Shown: positions 42,870 to 51,372 of the stretch, one piece after another
How the letters are laid out: every line of letters begins with the position of its first letter
Position numbering within the stretch: the stretch's first letter is position 1
Made by a program: the position numbers and the translations under genes
Notes under the pieces: generated by a model
What the model was told of the DNA's origin: nothing
Database searches by the model: none
Seen by the model: the letters and a program-made list of their open reading frames with translations, nothing else
Assembly: GCF_900107965.1 (NCBI RefSeq)
Contig: NZ_FNVU01000012.1
Coordinates: forward strand, 186,001-250,000
Length of the DNA: 64,000 bases
Reading direction: 5' to 3'
From: Actinacidiphila yanglinensis
Lineage (GTDB): Bacteria; Actinomycetota; Actinomycetes; Streptomycetales; Streptomycetaceae

Positions 42870-43359
42870 CCGCAGCGGTCTCCGCCGCGTCCCGCGGGGC
42901 GTCGTCCACCGTGATCCCCACCTGCCGCTCGATCCCGGCGTTGCTGATCAGAACGTCGAGGTGCGGCGCGGCCTGCCGCAGGTGCGCGGCCGGTTCCTCG
43001 CGGCTCCGGGGATCGGCGATGTCATGGGCGAGGGTCTCCGGGCCGGGCAGCCAAGCTGGTACCGGGTGGCCGGGCCGGGGCCGGTTCCGGCGCTGCCGCC
43101 GGTGACGTGTGCGGTGCGTGCGGTCTCCCGGGCCGATCGTCGCGCCCTCCGTCACCGCCGCTCGATCCCGGCGTTGCTGATCAGAACGTCGAGGTGCGGC
43201 GCGGCCTGCCTCATATGCGCGGCCGGTTCCTCGCAGCTCCGGGGATCGGTCTCCAGGCCGGGGAGCCAAGCTGGTACCGGCTGGCCGGGCCGGGGCCGAC
43301 CCCGGCGCTGCCGCCGGTGACGACTACCGTGCGTGCGGTCTCCGGGCCGATCGTCGCGC
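42870..43359 (-). pseudogene. Tandemly duplicated remnant of a DltE-like SDR gene
   Basis: Two diverged copies, 43158-43359 and 42925-43145, follow each other on the minus strand. Each reads as the start of an SDR (TVVVTGGSAG in the first), then loses the central part and shifts frame, then resumes as PHLDVLISNAGIER. The second copy keeps 18 bases absent from the first and continues to VGITVDDAP. No Tyr-Lys catalytic region remains. The source gene would be a DltE-like short-chain dehydrogenase. Confidence 0.75.
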
Positions 43360-43435
43360 AGGCTCCCACCCGCCGCCCGGGGCGTCCCGTTCCTCGTCGG
43401 CGGGGCGCCCCGGCGGGTGTTGGGGCCGCGGCGGG

Positions 43436-43720
43436 TCAGCGCAGCTCGCGCTGCGCGTTCTCGGCCGCGTCGGTGGCACCCGCTCCCAGCAGCCGCTTGC
43501 CCAGGTCGAGCAGGGCGCGCCCGGCGGCGTACTCGTCCCCGATCTCGGGGGCCGGCGGGTCGTGCGGGTTGCGGTGCGCGGTGGTCCGGCTGACCAGCTT
43601 GCGGTCACCCGTGTCGAGGGTCGCGCGCACCTCGGTGGCGTCCTGGTCCTCCTCGACGATGTCCATCTGCAGGGTCCATGTCCTGGTGCGGCCTTCCGCG
43701 GCCGCCTTCTCCTGGGTCAT
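43436..43720 (-). CDS. DUF1876 (dsRBD-like) protein
   Basis: A 94-residue protein of the DUF1876 family: TWTLQMDIVEEDQDATEVRATLDTG region, RNPHDPPAPEIGDEYAAGRAL near residues 55-75. The family has a dsRBD-like fold and is widespread in actinobacteria, often in stress regulons. ATG 43720; the longer frame upstream is untypical. The DUF1918 partner is 6 kb away. Confidence 0.88.
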   Translation of the reverse strand: MTQEKAAAEGRTRTWTLQMDIVEEDQDATEVRATLDTGDRKLVSRTTAHRNPHDPPAPEIGDEYAAGRALLDLGKRLLGAGATDAAENAQRELR

Positions 43721-44127
43721 GGCGATGTCCGCCTTCCGATTGCCGTGCGTGCGGGGGCACGGGTTGCCGGGCCGTGGTCCCCGCTTCTTCTCAGGGCCCC
43801 TGCACGGGTGGCGCCGCGGTGGTGCGGACGACGGCGCGCGTACCGGCGGCCCCACCACACCGGCCGGGACGCGGGTGGCCGCCCCTCCGGCCGGGGTGGG
43901 AGTGCCGTCGCGCCGCGCCGAGGCACACAGGGCCAGCGGTGCGACCTCCGCGGGGGACCCACCTCACCTTTCATCATCCGCCCACCGGCGGGATCCCGCT
44001 TGTGCGGCGCGGTCCCGCCGGGGTGGAGGTCGGCGGACGCACGGCGGCGCAGGCCCTCGCGGGGCCCGCTCGACCGCGCCGCCCCCCCGCGACACGGCTC
44101 CCACCCCGCGCGGGCGGACCGCTCCCG
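43721..44127. other. Intergenic region without a recognisable gene
   Basis: The 407 bases between the DUF1876 start and the efeB stop contain no convincing gene, hairpin or promoter pattern. Confidence 0.4.
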
Positions 44128-45360
44128 TCAGGCGAGCAGGCCCGAGCCGAGCCGGTCGGAGGCGCCCCGCACGCCCGGCAGCGCGAAGAAGTAGCCGCCG
44201 CCCGTCGGCTGGATGTAATCCACCAGCGGCTCCCCGGCCAGCCGGTCCTGGACCGCCCGGAACTGCCGCGCCACGTCCTGCTGGTAGCAGCAGAAGATGA
44301 GGCCGACGTCGAGGTCGCCGACCGCGTCCAGGCCGCGGTCGTAGTTGTAGCCGCGGCGCAGCATCCGCTGGTCCGCGGTGGCCCTGTCGCGCGGGTTGGC
44401 AAGCCGGATGTGCGCGTCGAGCGGGATCACGTGGCCCTGCGGGTCGGCCGGGTAGTCGGGCGTGTCGGACTCCCGCGCCCCGTCGAGGGGCGCGCCCGAG
44501 TCGCGCCGCCGCCCGATCATCGTCTCCTGCTCCCGCAGCGACACCCGGTCCCAGAACTCGACCAGCATCCGGATGATCCGGACGACCTGGTACGAGCCGC
44601 CCTCGGTCCAGGCCGGCTCGCCGCCCGCGCCGCCGCGGGTCCACACCAGGGCGTCGGCGACGTCCGGCCGGGCCACGTCCGGGTTGCCGGTGCCGTCCAT
44701 GAAGCCGAGCTGGTTGCGCGCGGTGCCGGCCGGGCGGGGCTCGGCGTGGAAGCCGTCGGCCTTCCACAGCGGCCGTATCGCGGCGCGGGTGTGCCGGGTG
44801 ATGTCCCGCAGCGCGTGCATCACCGTGTCCCGCGAGTCGGCGCAGATCTGCAGCGACAGGTCGCCGTGCACCTCCGTGGAGCCCGCGAGGTGGTCGTCGG
44901 GGAAGACCGGCATCTTCGTGAGCCGGGCCGGCCGGCGGGCGGCGAGCCCGTAGCGGTCGTCGAATAGCGACGCGCCCACGCCGACGGTGACCGTCAGCCC
45001 GTCGGGCGGCAGCGCCGGGCCGAGCGTGCCGCTGTCGGTCGGCACGGAGGCGACGTCCGTGGCCGGGACCGGCCCGCCCGAGGTCAGCAGGCGCACCCGC
45101 TCGGTCAGCGTGCCGAACAGCTCCCGCAGCGCCTCCCGGTCCGGCGCGACGACCTGGAACGACACGAAGGTGGCGGCAGCCTGCTGCGGGGTGACGATGC
45201 CCGCCTGGTGGACTCCCTCGAAGGGGACGACGCGCCCGGACGCGCTCCCGTCCTGGCCGGCGGCGTCCGCCAGCCGGAACCCGCCGAACGCGGCCGCGCC
45301 CGCGGCCCCGACCGTGGCGCCGCGCAGGAAGCCGCGGCGGCCGAGCGGCCCGGGGTTCAC
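44128..45360 (-). CDS. efeB: Tat-exported deferrochelatase / Dyp-type peroxidase
   Basis: A 410-residue Dyp peroxidase with a twin-arginine leader (RRGFLRGATVGAAGAAAFGG, residues 8-27). The GxxDG motif is GFMDGTGNP with distal Asp222; the proximal heme ligand is likely His317 in LDAHIRL. EfeB extracts iron from heme or oxidises ferrous iron for EfeO/EfeU. GTG 45360 overlaps the efeO stop as GTGA. Confidence 0.92.
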   Translation of the reverse strand: MNPGPLGRRGFLRGATVGAAGAAAFGGFRLADAAGQDGSASGRVVPFEGVHQAGIVTPQQAAATFVSFQVVAPDREALRELFGTLTERVRLLTSGGPVPATDVASVPTDSGTLGPALPPDGLTVTVGVGASLFDDRYGLAARRPARLTKMPVFPDDHLAGSTEVHGDLSLQICADSRDTVMHALRDITRHTRAAIRPLWKADGFHAEPRPAGTARNQLGFMDGTGNPDVARPDVADALVWTRGGAGGEPAWTEGGSYQVVRIIRMLVEFWDRVSLREQETMIGRRRDSGAPLDGARESDTPDYPADPQGHVIPLDAHIRLANPRDRATADQRMLRRGYNYDRGLDAVGDLDVGLIFCCYQQDVARQFRAVQDRLAGEPLVDYIQPTGGGYFFALPGVRGASDRLGSGLLA

Positions 45361-46553
45361 GCGGACGTCCGCGGGGCGAGCAGGTCGGGCACCGAGGACA
45401 ACTGCTCCAGCAGCGCCCCGAGATCGCCGTCGAGGCGGGCCCGCCGGGCGGCGTCCGGCCGCGGCGGCCGCAGGTCCGCGGTCACCTGTGCCAGCCCGCC
45501 GCGGATCGCCCGCAGCAGCGCCGGGTCGCGCGGCGCGATCAGCGGCGCGAGGACGGAGACCACCTCGGCGGTCCCCTCGACGTTGGCGCCGAGGGTGGCC
45601 AGGGTGGTGCCGCTGCCGTAGTCGGCGGCACCGGTCAGCTGGAACTGCAAGGCGTTCTCCAGGATCTCGTGGGCCCGCAGGGGAAGGTCGCCGGGGTCGA
45701 TCTCCTCGCTGGGGAAGTCCGCGGTCAGCTTGCGGACGTCGTCGACCAGCCGCCGCGTCAGCGGCCGCAGCGCGCCGGCGGTGCGGCCGTGCCACAGGCC
45801 GTACTCGATGGCGTGGAACCCGGTCCAGTCCGGGTCGTGCACCGCGCCGGGCAGGCCGTCGGCGGTGCCGTCGAGGGCCGCGTCGAAGTCGCCGAAGGAG
45901 TTGTAGGCCGCGCCCAGACGCTCGTAGTCCAGATGCGCCGGCAGCCAGTCCCGCCGGGCCGCGGCCAGGTCGCCGCGGGCGACGTCGGCGTCGAGGGCGC
46001 GGGCCCCCTCCGCCAGCCGGGGCAGCGCCGCCTTCAGCCAGGCGCGGTAGGCGGTGACCGGCGCGGTCATCGCGAGGTCCGGCAGTGGCCGGTAGCCGGC
46101 GACGGCGCCGGTCGTGCGGCCGGACAGCGCCATGGGGTGCGAGACGCGCACCGCTCCGTCGGAGAAGACGCAGCGCAGCGTGTAGCGGCCGGCCGCCAGC
46201 GTGGTGGACAGCGGCTGCGTGCCGGCCGGCGCGATCCAGGGGATCTCGGCGTACACCTTCCGGCCGCTCGGGTCGGTCAGGTAGACGGCGACGAAGTTCG
46301 GGGCGCGGTCGGTCACGCGGAAGGAGACCGGGCCGGCGGGCCCGCGCGCGGGCGGGCTGCCGCAGCCGGCGGCGTCGACGCCGATCCGGCCGCCGGGCAC
46401 GCGGTGGCCCGCGACGGCAGGTCCGGCGCCCGCCGCGGTCGCGGCCAGGACGAGGGCGAGCACCCCTGCCCGCGCCCGGAGCCGCAGCCGCGGCGGGGGG
46501 CGGCGTTGGGGGTCCGCGGCGGTGGACGGCGGGTTCGGCGTGGCTTCGCCCAT
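45357..46553 (-). CDS. efeO: EfeO iron-binding imelysin-family protein
   Basis: A 398-residue exported protein: signal sequence (about 25-48), an N-terminal cupredoxin-like domain (about 55-145) and a C-terminal imelysin (M75) helical domain with the GFHAIEYGLW (HxxE) metal motif. It is coupled to efeB. The permease gene efeU, usual in EfeUOB systems, is not adjacent: upstream is an unrelated phosphoesterase gene behind a terminator. Confidence 0.9.
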   Translation of the reverse strand: MGEATPNPPSTAADPQRRPPPRLRLRARAGVLALVLAATAAGAGPAVAGHRVPGGRIGVDAAGCGSPPARGPAGPVSFRVTDRAPNFVAVYLTDPSGRKVYAEIPWIAPAGTQPLSTTLAAGRYTLRCVFSDGAVRVSHPMALSGRTTGAVAGYRPLPDLAMTAPVTAYRAWLKAALPRLAEGARALDADVARGDLAAARRDWLPAHLDYERLGAAYNSFGDFDAALDGTADGLPGAVHDPDWTGFHAIEYGLWHGRTAGALRPLTRRLVDDVRKLTADFPSEEIDPGDLPLRAHEILENALQFQLTGAADYGSGTTLATLGANVEGTAEVVSVLAPLIAPRDPALLRAIRGGLAQVTADLRPPRPDAARRARLDGDLGALLEQLSSVPDLLAPRTSA

Positions 46554-46622
46554 GGAGTGGGGCGCTTCCTCTCCGGGAACGGGCGGCCGGGCGGCGCACC
46601 GGGGGGGATCGGGGGCGAGGAT

Positions 46623-46657
46623 GCCCGGCCCGCACGCGACGGGCGTGCGGGCCGGGC
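46623..46657 (-). terminator. Terminator between the phosphoesterase and efeO genes
   Basis: A perfect 15-bp stem (46623-46637 with 46643-46657) and a 5-base loop follow the phosphoesterase stop on the minus strand and separate it from efeO. Confidence 0.8.
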
Positions 46658-46703
46658 GGGTTACCGGTGGGGCAGCGGGGGATGCCGGGTGAACGGCGCC
46701 AGG

Positions 46704-47579
46704 TCAGTTCCAGATGTCGGTGACCGGCGCCGCGCTCGCGCTGGAACCGACCTTGGCCAGGCCGTAGAACTGCTCCAGCGTGGACAGCACGTTGTAGTGG
46801 CTGACGGACTCGCTGTAGTGGCCGGTCTTCACGCCCGCGCCGACGAACAGCGTCGGGATCTGGTTGTTCTCGGTGTAGTCGTCCTCGTCCCAGGTGACGA
46901 TCAGCAGGCTGTTGTTGGCCTTCGCCCAGGTCGCGTAGGCCGACATCTTGCTCTTCAGCCAGGTGTCGGCCTGCGTGATGGTGCCGTCGTGCATGTCGTC
47001 CTTGAGGTTCGGGATGACGAACGAGACGGTCGGCAGCGTGCTGTAGTCGGTCGGGAAGGAGGTGAACGGCACCGAGTCGGCGGTCGGTACGTTGCTGAAG
47101 TTGATCCACGGCGAGTGCTTGCGGGCGTAGCTGCCGGAGCTGCAGGTCGTCGAGCCGGTGCTCGGCAGGCCCTCGGAGTAGCCCTTGAACGTCTTCCCGG
47201 AGGCGAGGAGTTCGGAGCCGAGGTTGGCCTGGGCGCCCTCGTTGACCGGGCAGGTGTCGGCGCTCAGCCCGTACGTGCTGCCGGCGAACAGCGCCATGTA
47301 GTTCGGCTCGCTGGGGTGGGTCACGCCGAACGACCCGGTGAGCAGGGCGCCTTGCGAGGCCAGCTGGTTCATGTACGGAGCGCTGGAGGTGTTGCCGATG
47401 ATGTCGGCGTAGGAGTGGTTCTCCTCCATCACGACCACGACGTGCGAGGGAGTGGGGATCGAACTGGCCACCGTCTGGACCGGCTTGCTGTCGCTGTGCG
47501 GGTACAGGGTGGCGGTGACCAGACCGGCCGCCGCGAGGGCGGCGGCGAACGGGAGGGCGAAACGCGGACCGAGGCGCAT
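46704..47579 (-). CDS. Secreted alkaline phosphatase-fold phosphoesterase (acid phosphatase / PLC-like)
   Basis: A 291-residue exported phosphoesterase of the family of acid phosphatases and phospholipase C. Signal anchor at residues 8-24; VVVMEENHSYADIIG gives the N-terminal metal Glu/Asn pair, THPSEPNYMALFAG the nucleophile region, and TWDEDDYT plus the later GHYSESVSHYNVL the metal ligands. The lower GC usage of the middle (many Ser/Thr/Tyr codons) is normal for exported proteins. GGAGAACCG precedes the ATG. Confidence 0.87.
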   Translation of the reverse strand: MRLGPRFALPFAAALAAAGLVTATLYPHSDSKPVQTVASSIPTPSHVVVVMEENHSYADIIGNTSSAPYMNQLASQGALLTGSFGVTHPSEPNYMALFAGSTYGLSADTCPVNEGAQANLGSELLASGKTFKGYSEGLPSTGSTTCSSGSYARKHSPWINFSNVPTADSVPFTSFPTDYSTLPTVSFVIPNLKDDMHDGTITQADTWLKSKMSAYATWAKANNSLLIVTWDEDDYTENNQIPTLFVGAGVKTGHYSESVSHYNVLSTLEQFYGLAKVGSSASAAPVTDIWN

Positions 47580-47717
47580 CGGTTCTCCAAGGGCACGAAG
47601 GGGGAGCGCGGGCGCTCCCCATGACACACCCGCTTGTTGCTGTACCGTCAATATGAGGGTGGCCGCGGGATGAACAGCCCGCCATGATGCGGTCATGCCG
47701 CCGCGCCCACGTGCCCT

Positions 47718-47753
47718 GGTAGTGCTACCCTGAATCCTCGTGAACGACGGTAG
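47718..47753 (+). promoter_or_regulatory. MocR autoregulatory region and leaderless promoter
   Basis: GGTAG-TG-CTACC (47718-47729) is a perfect 5-bp inverted repeat, and a further GGTAG lies at 47749-47753. The -10-like TACCCT (47726-47731) ends 8 bases before GTG 47740 and no ribosome site precedes that GTG, so the transcript is probably leaderless. MocR proteins bind direct plus inverted half-sites of this layout. Confidence 0.5.
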
Positions 47754-49194
47754 CAGTGCGGACGTCCTCGCCGGCAACCTGCGCGGCGAGCTGCAGCGCT
47801 ACGCGCCGGGGGAGAAGCTGCCGTCCAGCCGGGACCTGAGGGAGCGCTTCGGGGTGAGCCCGGCCACCGTCTCGCGGGCCGTGGCCCAACTCGCCGCGGA
47901 GGGACTGGTGGTCACCCGGCCCGGCGCCGGCGCCTTCCGTGCGCAGCCCAGCGCCGGCGGCACCAGGGCGGTCGACACCTCCTGGCAGCAGATCGCGCTG
48001 ACCGCCGAGGACCAGCAGCACGCCGAGCCCGCTCCCCGGACCGTCGACGCCTCCGGGATCGTCGCGGCCCTGGAGGTCCCGCCCCCCGGGGTGATCGCCT
48101 TCAACGGCGGCTACCTGCACCCCTCGATGCAGCCCGAGCAGGCCCTGTCCGCCGCGTTCGCCCGTGCCGCCCGCCGCCCCGGTGCGTGGGGGCGGCCGCC
48201 GTTCGAGGGGCTGACCGAGCTGCGCGCCTGGTTCGCCCGCGACGTGGGCGGACCCGCCGGGGGCATCACCCCCGCGCAGGTGCTCGTCACCGCGGGCGGT
48301 CAGGCGGCGCTCACCACCGCGCTGCGCGCCCTCGCGCCGCCGGGATCCCCGGTCCTGGTGGAGTCCCCGACCTATCCCGGTGTGCTGGCCGCCGCCAGGG
48401 CCGGCGGGCTGCGCCCGGTGCCGGTGCCCGTGGACGACGACGGGGTCCGCCCCGACCTGCTCGCCGACGCCTTCGGTGCCACCGGCGCCCGGGTCTTCTA
48501 CTGCCAGCCGCTCTTCCACAACCCGACCGGCGTGGTGCTGTCCGCCGGGCGCCGCCGCCGGATCGCCGAGATCGCGCACGCGGCCGGCGCGTTCATCGTC
48601 GAGGACGACTTCGCCCGCCGCCTCGGCCACGGCGGGCGGCTCCCGCAACCGCTGGTGGTGGACGACCCGTTCGGCAGCGTCGTCCACGTCAGCTCGCTGA
48701 CCAAACCCACGTCGCCCAGCCTGCGGGTCGGCGCGCTCGTCGCCCGCGGCCCGGTCCTGGAGCGGCTGCGTGCGATCCAGGTCGTCGACAGCTTCTTCGT
48801 GCCCCGCCCGCTCCAGGAGGCCACCCTGGAGCTGGTCGGAACCCCGGCCTGGCCGCGGCATCTGCGGGCCATCACCACCGGCCTGCGCGAGCGCCGCGAC
48901 GCCGTGCTCGCCGCGCTCCACCGCGACCTGCCCCGCCTCGCGCCCGGCGTCCGGGCCCCGGTCGGCGGCTACCACCTGTGGATCCGGCTCCCCGACGGCA
49001 CCGACGAGACGGCGCTGACCGCCGCCTGCCTGCGGGCCGGCGTCGCCGTCTCCCCGGGCCGCCCCTTCTTCGCGGCCGAGGCGCCGGCCCCCTACCTCCG
49101 GATCAGCTACGCCGACACCGCCGGCACCGACGAGATCACCCAGGGCGTCCGACGTATCGCCGAGGCGTGCGCCGCCAACGGCGTCCCCGCGTAG
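47740..49194 (+). CDS. MocR-type GntR/aminotransferase regulator
   Basis: A 484-residue fusion of a GntR winged helix (about 5-75, LPSSRDLRERFGVSPATVSRAV) with a PLP-dependent fold-type I aminotransferase domain (95-480). PLP-binding Lys is in SSLTKPTSPSLRVG; QPLFHNPTGVVLS and the final Arg-rich strand (PYLRISYAD) are also typical. Such proteins regulate vitamin B6, GABA or drug-efflux genes. No PLP synthase gene is near; the divergent phosphoesterase may be a target. Confidence 0.9.
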   Translation: MNDGSSADVLAGNLRGELQRYAPGEKLPSSRDLRERFGVSPATVSRAVAQLAAEGLVVTRPGAGAFRAQPSAGGTRAVDTSWQQIALTAEDQQHAEPAPRTVDASGIVAALEVPPPGVIAFNGGYLHPSMQPEQALSAAFARAARRPGAWGRPPFEGLTELRAWFARDVGGPAGGITPAQVLVTAGGQAALTTALRALAPPGSPVLVESPTYPGVLAAARAGGLRPVPVPVDDDGVRPDLLADAFGATGARVFYCQPLFHNPTGVVLSAGRRRRIAEIAHAAGAFIVEDDFARRLGHGGRLPQPLVVDDPFGSVVHVSSLTKPTSPSLRVGALVARGPVLERLRAIQVVDSFFVPRPLQEATLELVGTPAWPRHLRAITTGLRERRDAVLAALHRDLPRLAPGVRAPVGGYHLWIRLPDGTDETALTAACLRAGVAVSPGRPFFAAEAPAPYLRISYADTAGTDEITQGVRRIAEACAANGVPA

Positions 49195-49237
49195 GGGATT
49201 TCCAGCGCGTCCGGGGCGAACCCGCCGCGGGCCGGCC

Positions 49238-50182
49238 TCAATCCGTGACCAGGGGCGCCTCGACGCAACCGGCCAGCGCGTTCCACGCCGCCTGCCGGCC
49301 GGTGTCGACGGCCGCGCGCAGCGGGCCCGGCCGCCGCTCGGTCCGGCCGATCCGCACGCTGCCGACCGGCGGGCGGATCTGCAGCGCCGCGGGGTGCGAG
49401 GCCAGCAGCCGTTCCTCCTCCGCCCGGACCGCCACGCGGTGCAGCCACGGCTCGGCCGCCCCCGGCGCGTGCCGGGTGAACCACCGGGACAGCAGCAGGC
49501 GTTCGCCGCGCGAGGGGGCCGACGCCGTCTCGTCCGTACGCCGGGTGCGCAGCGCGACGATGTGTGTGGCCTGCTGGGCGAGCGCGGTGCGGACGGGGAC
49601 CGCCTCGCTCAGCCCGGCGTCGACGAAGGTCCGCCCGTCGATCCCGATCGGGCCACCCGCGAGCAGCGGCATCGCGGTCGACGCGCGGAGCGCGGCCTGG
49701 ACGTCCGCCCGGTCGCTGATCCCCCCGTGCAGATCGACGGCCTGACCGGTGAGGGCGTCGGTGGCGACGGGGTGGAATTCGACGGCGCTGTCGAGGATCT
49801 CCTGGAAACCCATCGGGACGATCTCGGTGTAGAGGGTGTGGACGAGGAAGCGGGTGTCGACGACCGGTCTGCCGCGCAGCGCGCGCCGCGGATCGATCGT
49901 CGCCCGCATGATGGTCGGATCCCACCAGGCGTGCATGGTGCTCTCGGCGCGCCCGCACAGCAGCCACGCGGCGCTCAGCGCGCCGGCCGAACTCCCGTAG
50001 ACGGCGTCGAACATCGGCAGCAGTCCCAGTTGTTCGACGGCGACCGTCATGCCGCTCGAATAGGCGCCGCGGGAACTCCCGCCCTCGATCAGCAGGACCA
50101 GGCGCGCGTCGTCGCGGCGATGCCCGGGGGAACTGCCCTGGCGCCGGCGGTCGCGCAGCAGTTCCAGGACGGTGCCGGTCAC
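49238..50182 (-). CDS. Patatin-like phospholipase
   Basis: A 314-residue patatin-family serine lipase: oxyanion loop EGGSSRGAYSSG (33-44), nucleophile Ser65 in GSSAGALS, and the catalytic Asp in FVDAGLSEAVPV. Such enzymes act on phospholipids or acyl esters. GTG 50182 is chosen since upstream sequence is Arg/Pro-rich; its GTG overlaps the stop of a possible 43-codon leader frame (50310-50179) that follows GAGGAG, so coupled translation is possible. Confidence 0.82.
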   Translation of the reverse strand: MTGTVLELLRDRRRQGSSPGHRRDDARLVLLIEGGSSRGAYSSGMTVAVEQLGLLPMFDAVYGSSAGALSAAWLLCGRAESTMHAWWDPTIMRATIDPRRALRGRPVVDTRFLVHTLYTEIVPMGFQEILDSAVEFHPVATDALTGQAVDLHGGISDRADVQAALRASTAMPLLAGGPIGIDGRTFVDAGLSEAVPVRTALAQQATHIVALRTRRTDETASAPSRGERLLLSRWFTRHAPGAAEPWLHRVAVRAEEERLLASHPAALQIRPPVGSVRIGRTERRPGPLRAAVDTGRQAAWNALAGCVEAPLVTD

Positions 50183-50690
50183 CGGTGCCCGCCCGGGCGG
50201 GGGCGGAGGGTGCGGATCTGCCCGGCGCCCGCGGCGTGAGCGGCGGTCCTGTCGTCGCGGTCGCCCGCGCGCCGGTGGCGGCGGTCGGGAAGAACGGTGA
50301 TCGGCGTCAAGGAAATTCTCCTCGTGCGGAATCGCACCGGCGGCGAGTGGAAGGAGCACTTTTCCAGCGGAATGAGGCAGCGCTTCAACGCGCGGGTCGG
50401 GGCAACTCGGTTCCATGGTGGGCGAAACGAAAGATCGCCCGGTGGGCGCGAGGCGGTTCCTACTGGACGGTAACCTCGCTCTCCCAGTCTCGGCCAGGGA
50501 ATTGCTACTGTCAAATATCCGAGAATTGCCCAGGAAATGGGTATCGCTACTCGCGGCACGGCGATAGCGGTAGCGGAGGGCGGGCGATCCGCCCGCCCGG
50601 ACCCGTCGCGGTGTTCGTTGCGCCGAATTCCGGCGCCCGGGGGTGCGGCGCGGCAGGATGGCGAGCACATCGCGACGAGAGGGGGAAGCC
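50183..50690. other. Divergent gap: patatin promoter and possible leader frame
   Basis: On the minus strand TTGACA (50514-50509) and GAGACT (50491-50486) are 17 bases apart and could drive the patatin gene with a leader of about 300 bases. A frame from TTG 50310 to 50179, preceded by GAGGAG, ends inside the patatin start (GTGA). Around 50500-50560 the sequence is less GC-rich than the rest. No other gene is visible. Confidence 0.4.
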
Positions 50691-50867
50691 GTGAAGCGCA
50701 CCGTGCGTCTCTGGCTCGGCATTGCGCTGGCGTTCCTGGCGGTCGGCGGCATCGTAGGGGCGTTCCTCGGCGGGGCGGCCACGACCGCCCGCCTGGGCAG
50801 CGGCGTCTTCGGCGCCCTGTTCGCCTACCTCGCCCTGCGGGTGTGGGGCCGGGCCGACCGGCGCTGA
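50691..50867 (+). CDS. Small membrane protein
   Basis: A 58-residue protein with two predicted short membrane helices (WLGIALAFLAVGGIVGAFLG and SGVFGALFAYLAL) and basic ends. GTG 50691 has GAGGGGGAAGCC upstream. Function unknown. It is 95 bases before the GntR gene, whose own promoter lies between. Confidence 0.7.
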   Translation: MKRTVRLWLGIALAFLAVGGIVGAFLGGAATTARLGSGVFGALFAYLALRVWGRADRR

Positions 50868-50911
50868 CGGATGCGGGCGCCCGTGGGCGGGCGCCGACTG
50901 TCCGTACCGTG

Positions 50912-50942
50912 CCAACTGTATATAGTGCGTAAGTACAGTTGG
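50912..50942. promoter_or_regulatory. YtrA-type GntR operator and promoter
   Basis: CCAACTGTA and TACAGTTGG are perfect 9-bp arms separated by 13 bases. TATAGT (50921-50926) inside the spacer is a good -10 box. A repressor bound to the arms would cover the promoter of the GntR-ABC operon, the normal arrangement for autoregulated YtrA-type proteins. Confidence 0.8.
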
Positions 50943-50961
50943 GGAGGAACGGAGGACTGTC

Positions 50962-51372
50962 ATGCGTGTCGTGTTGTCCAACAGCAGCGGCGTGCCGCTC
51001 TACCGGCAGATCAAGGAGCAGATCGGCGCGGCCGTCCTGGCGGGGGACCTCGCGGAAGGCGCCACCCTTCCCTCCGTCCGGGCCCTCGCCCGCGATCTGC
51101 GGATCAGCATCATCACCACCAACCGCGCCTACACCGAGCTGGCCGCCGAGGGGTTCATCGGCACCGTGCCCGGCAAGGGCGCGTACGTCCTGCCGCTGGA
51201 CTCCGCGCTCGTCCGCGAGCAACTCCTGCGCCAGGTCGAGGAAGGACTGCAGACCGCGCTGGACGCCGGGCGGCAGGCCGGCCTGGACCGAGGCCAACTC
51301 CTCGAGATCCTCGACGGGTTGATGCAGTCCGAGCCCGACCGCACCCCGGGAGGGCCGGCCCGTGACGAGTGA
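50962..51372 (+). CDS. GntR-family regulator, YtrA subfamily
   Basis: A 136-residue regulator: GntR winged helix (about 10-75, GVPLYRQIKEQIGAAVLAGD then LPSVRALARDLRISIITTNRAY) and a short C-terminal dimerisation helix region, as in YtrA proteins that have no ligand domain. It overlaps the ABC ATPase gene by 11 bases and is preceded by its own perfect operator. It probably responds to cell-envelope stress, as in other YtrA-ABC sets. Confidence 0.92.
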   Translation: MRVVLSNSSGVPLYRQIKEQIGAAVLAGDLAEGATLPSVRALARDLRISIITTNRAYTELAAEGFIGTVPGKGAYVLPLDSALVREQLLRQVEEGLQTALDAGRQAGLDRGQLLEILDGLMQSEPDRTPGGPARDE

